Below, piece by piece: positions 63,910 to 64,000 of a stretch of 64,000 nucleotides of DNA. Position 1 is the stretch's first letter; each line of letters opens with the position of its first letter. The notes under the pieces are model-generated. The model was not told the origin of the DNA. It saw nothing but the letters and a program-made list of their open reading frames with translations, and made no database searches. The stretch comes from Holophagales bacterium. GTDB lineage: Bacteria; Acidobacteriota; Thermoanaerobaculia; Multivoradales; Multivoraceae. The translations under genes were made by a program, and so were the position numbers. The stretch spans positions 264,057 to 328,056 of the forward strand of contig VXVC01000007.1 of the NCBI GenBank assembly GCA_009836625.1, read 5' to 3'.

Positions 63910-64000
63910 CCCGCAGGGCGTGGAGCCGCCGCCACAACAGGGGCCGGGGGGGGGCTGGGCGAACACACCACCCCCCGGCGGGGGGGGGGGGCGACCCCGC

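Noticed and set aside
1..64000. tRNA, rRNA, CRISPR arrays, insertion sequences
   Set aside because: No cloverleaf, rRNA-like or regularly spaced repeat pattern, and no transposase motifs were seen on either strand by eye.

Overview
The window is a high-GC bacterial chromosome segment, roughly 65-70% GC by eye, carrying about 44 protein genes. I found no RNA genes, no insertion sequences and no CRISPR array. The best clue to the host is a PadR-type regulator followed by two tandem permeases. Their N-terminal prefix and duplicated FtsX/MacB layout match the Acidobacterial duplicated orphan permease (ADOP) family, so an Acidobacteriota-like organism is my inference; no ribosomal or other marker gene is present to confirm it. 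Guanine homopolymer runs in the last ~100 bases suggest a contig end from a metagenome or draft assembly.

Layout. 1-900: a CPBP membrane protease and a small zinc-ribbon protein. 911-8701: a divergent efflux locus. A MacA-like adaptor and an ATPase lie on the minus strand; PadR and two ADOP permeases lie on the plus strand; a near-perfect 48-bp palindrome separates them. 8712-16264: kelch protein, CHAD protein, tryptophanase, sodium/solute symporter, sugar-phosphate nucleotidyltransferase and a Tat-exported enolase-superfamily enzyme. 16384-17087: FitAB/VapBC toxin-antitoxin pair. 17103-18893: a lipoprotein gene interrupted by one in-frame UGA, a candidate selenoprotein. 18943-30220: cysteine dioxygenase, TonB-dependent receptor, CadC-like regulator and a run of small-molecule enzymes. 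30242-30795: YefM-YoeB. 31082-35965: two divergent DUF3604/PHP-like exported proteins.

36134-41262 is a lower-GC island (about 52% in sampled rows). It holds a three-gene overlapping operon: a DNA methyltransferase, a protein with two GHKL ATPase modules, and a receiver-domain protein. I read this as a phosphorelay-coupled modification or defence module that I cannot match to a named system. 41346-47642 is a metal-transport operon: a NicO-like transporter, a P1B-type ATPase fused to an HflK/SPFH domain, an HflC-like protein with a histidine-rich N terminus, an HflK-like protein and a small membrane-anchored protein. Histidine-rich segments recur in its first three proteins. 47661-57247 is a tightly packed same-strand run (DUF1214, sulfotransferase, two SDRs, SRPBCC, PhoD-like phosphatase, DUF5916 outer-membrane protein) that looks like modification of a lipophilic or sulfated substrate.

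57248-62854 holds three paralogous exported FG-GAP/VCBS proteins with six calcium-loop motifs each, plus a TetR regulator. Two of the three transcription starts carry the same architecture: TTGACA-N17-TATGTT overlaid by two palindromes with centres exactly 27 bp apart. This defines a small local regulon. The window ends with a CadC/TolB-like regulator. The strongest candidates for undescribed biology are the UGA-containing lipoprotein, the ATPase-SPFH metal operon, the methyltransferase/dual-GHKL/receiver module and the TetR/FG-GAP regulon.
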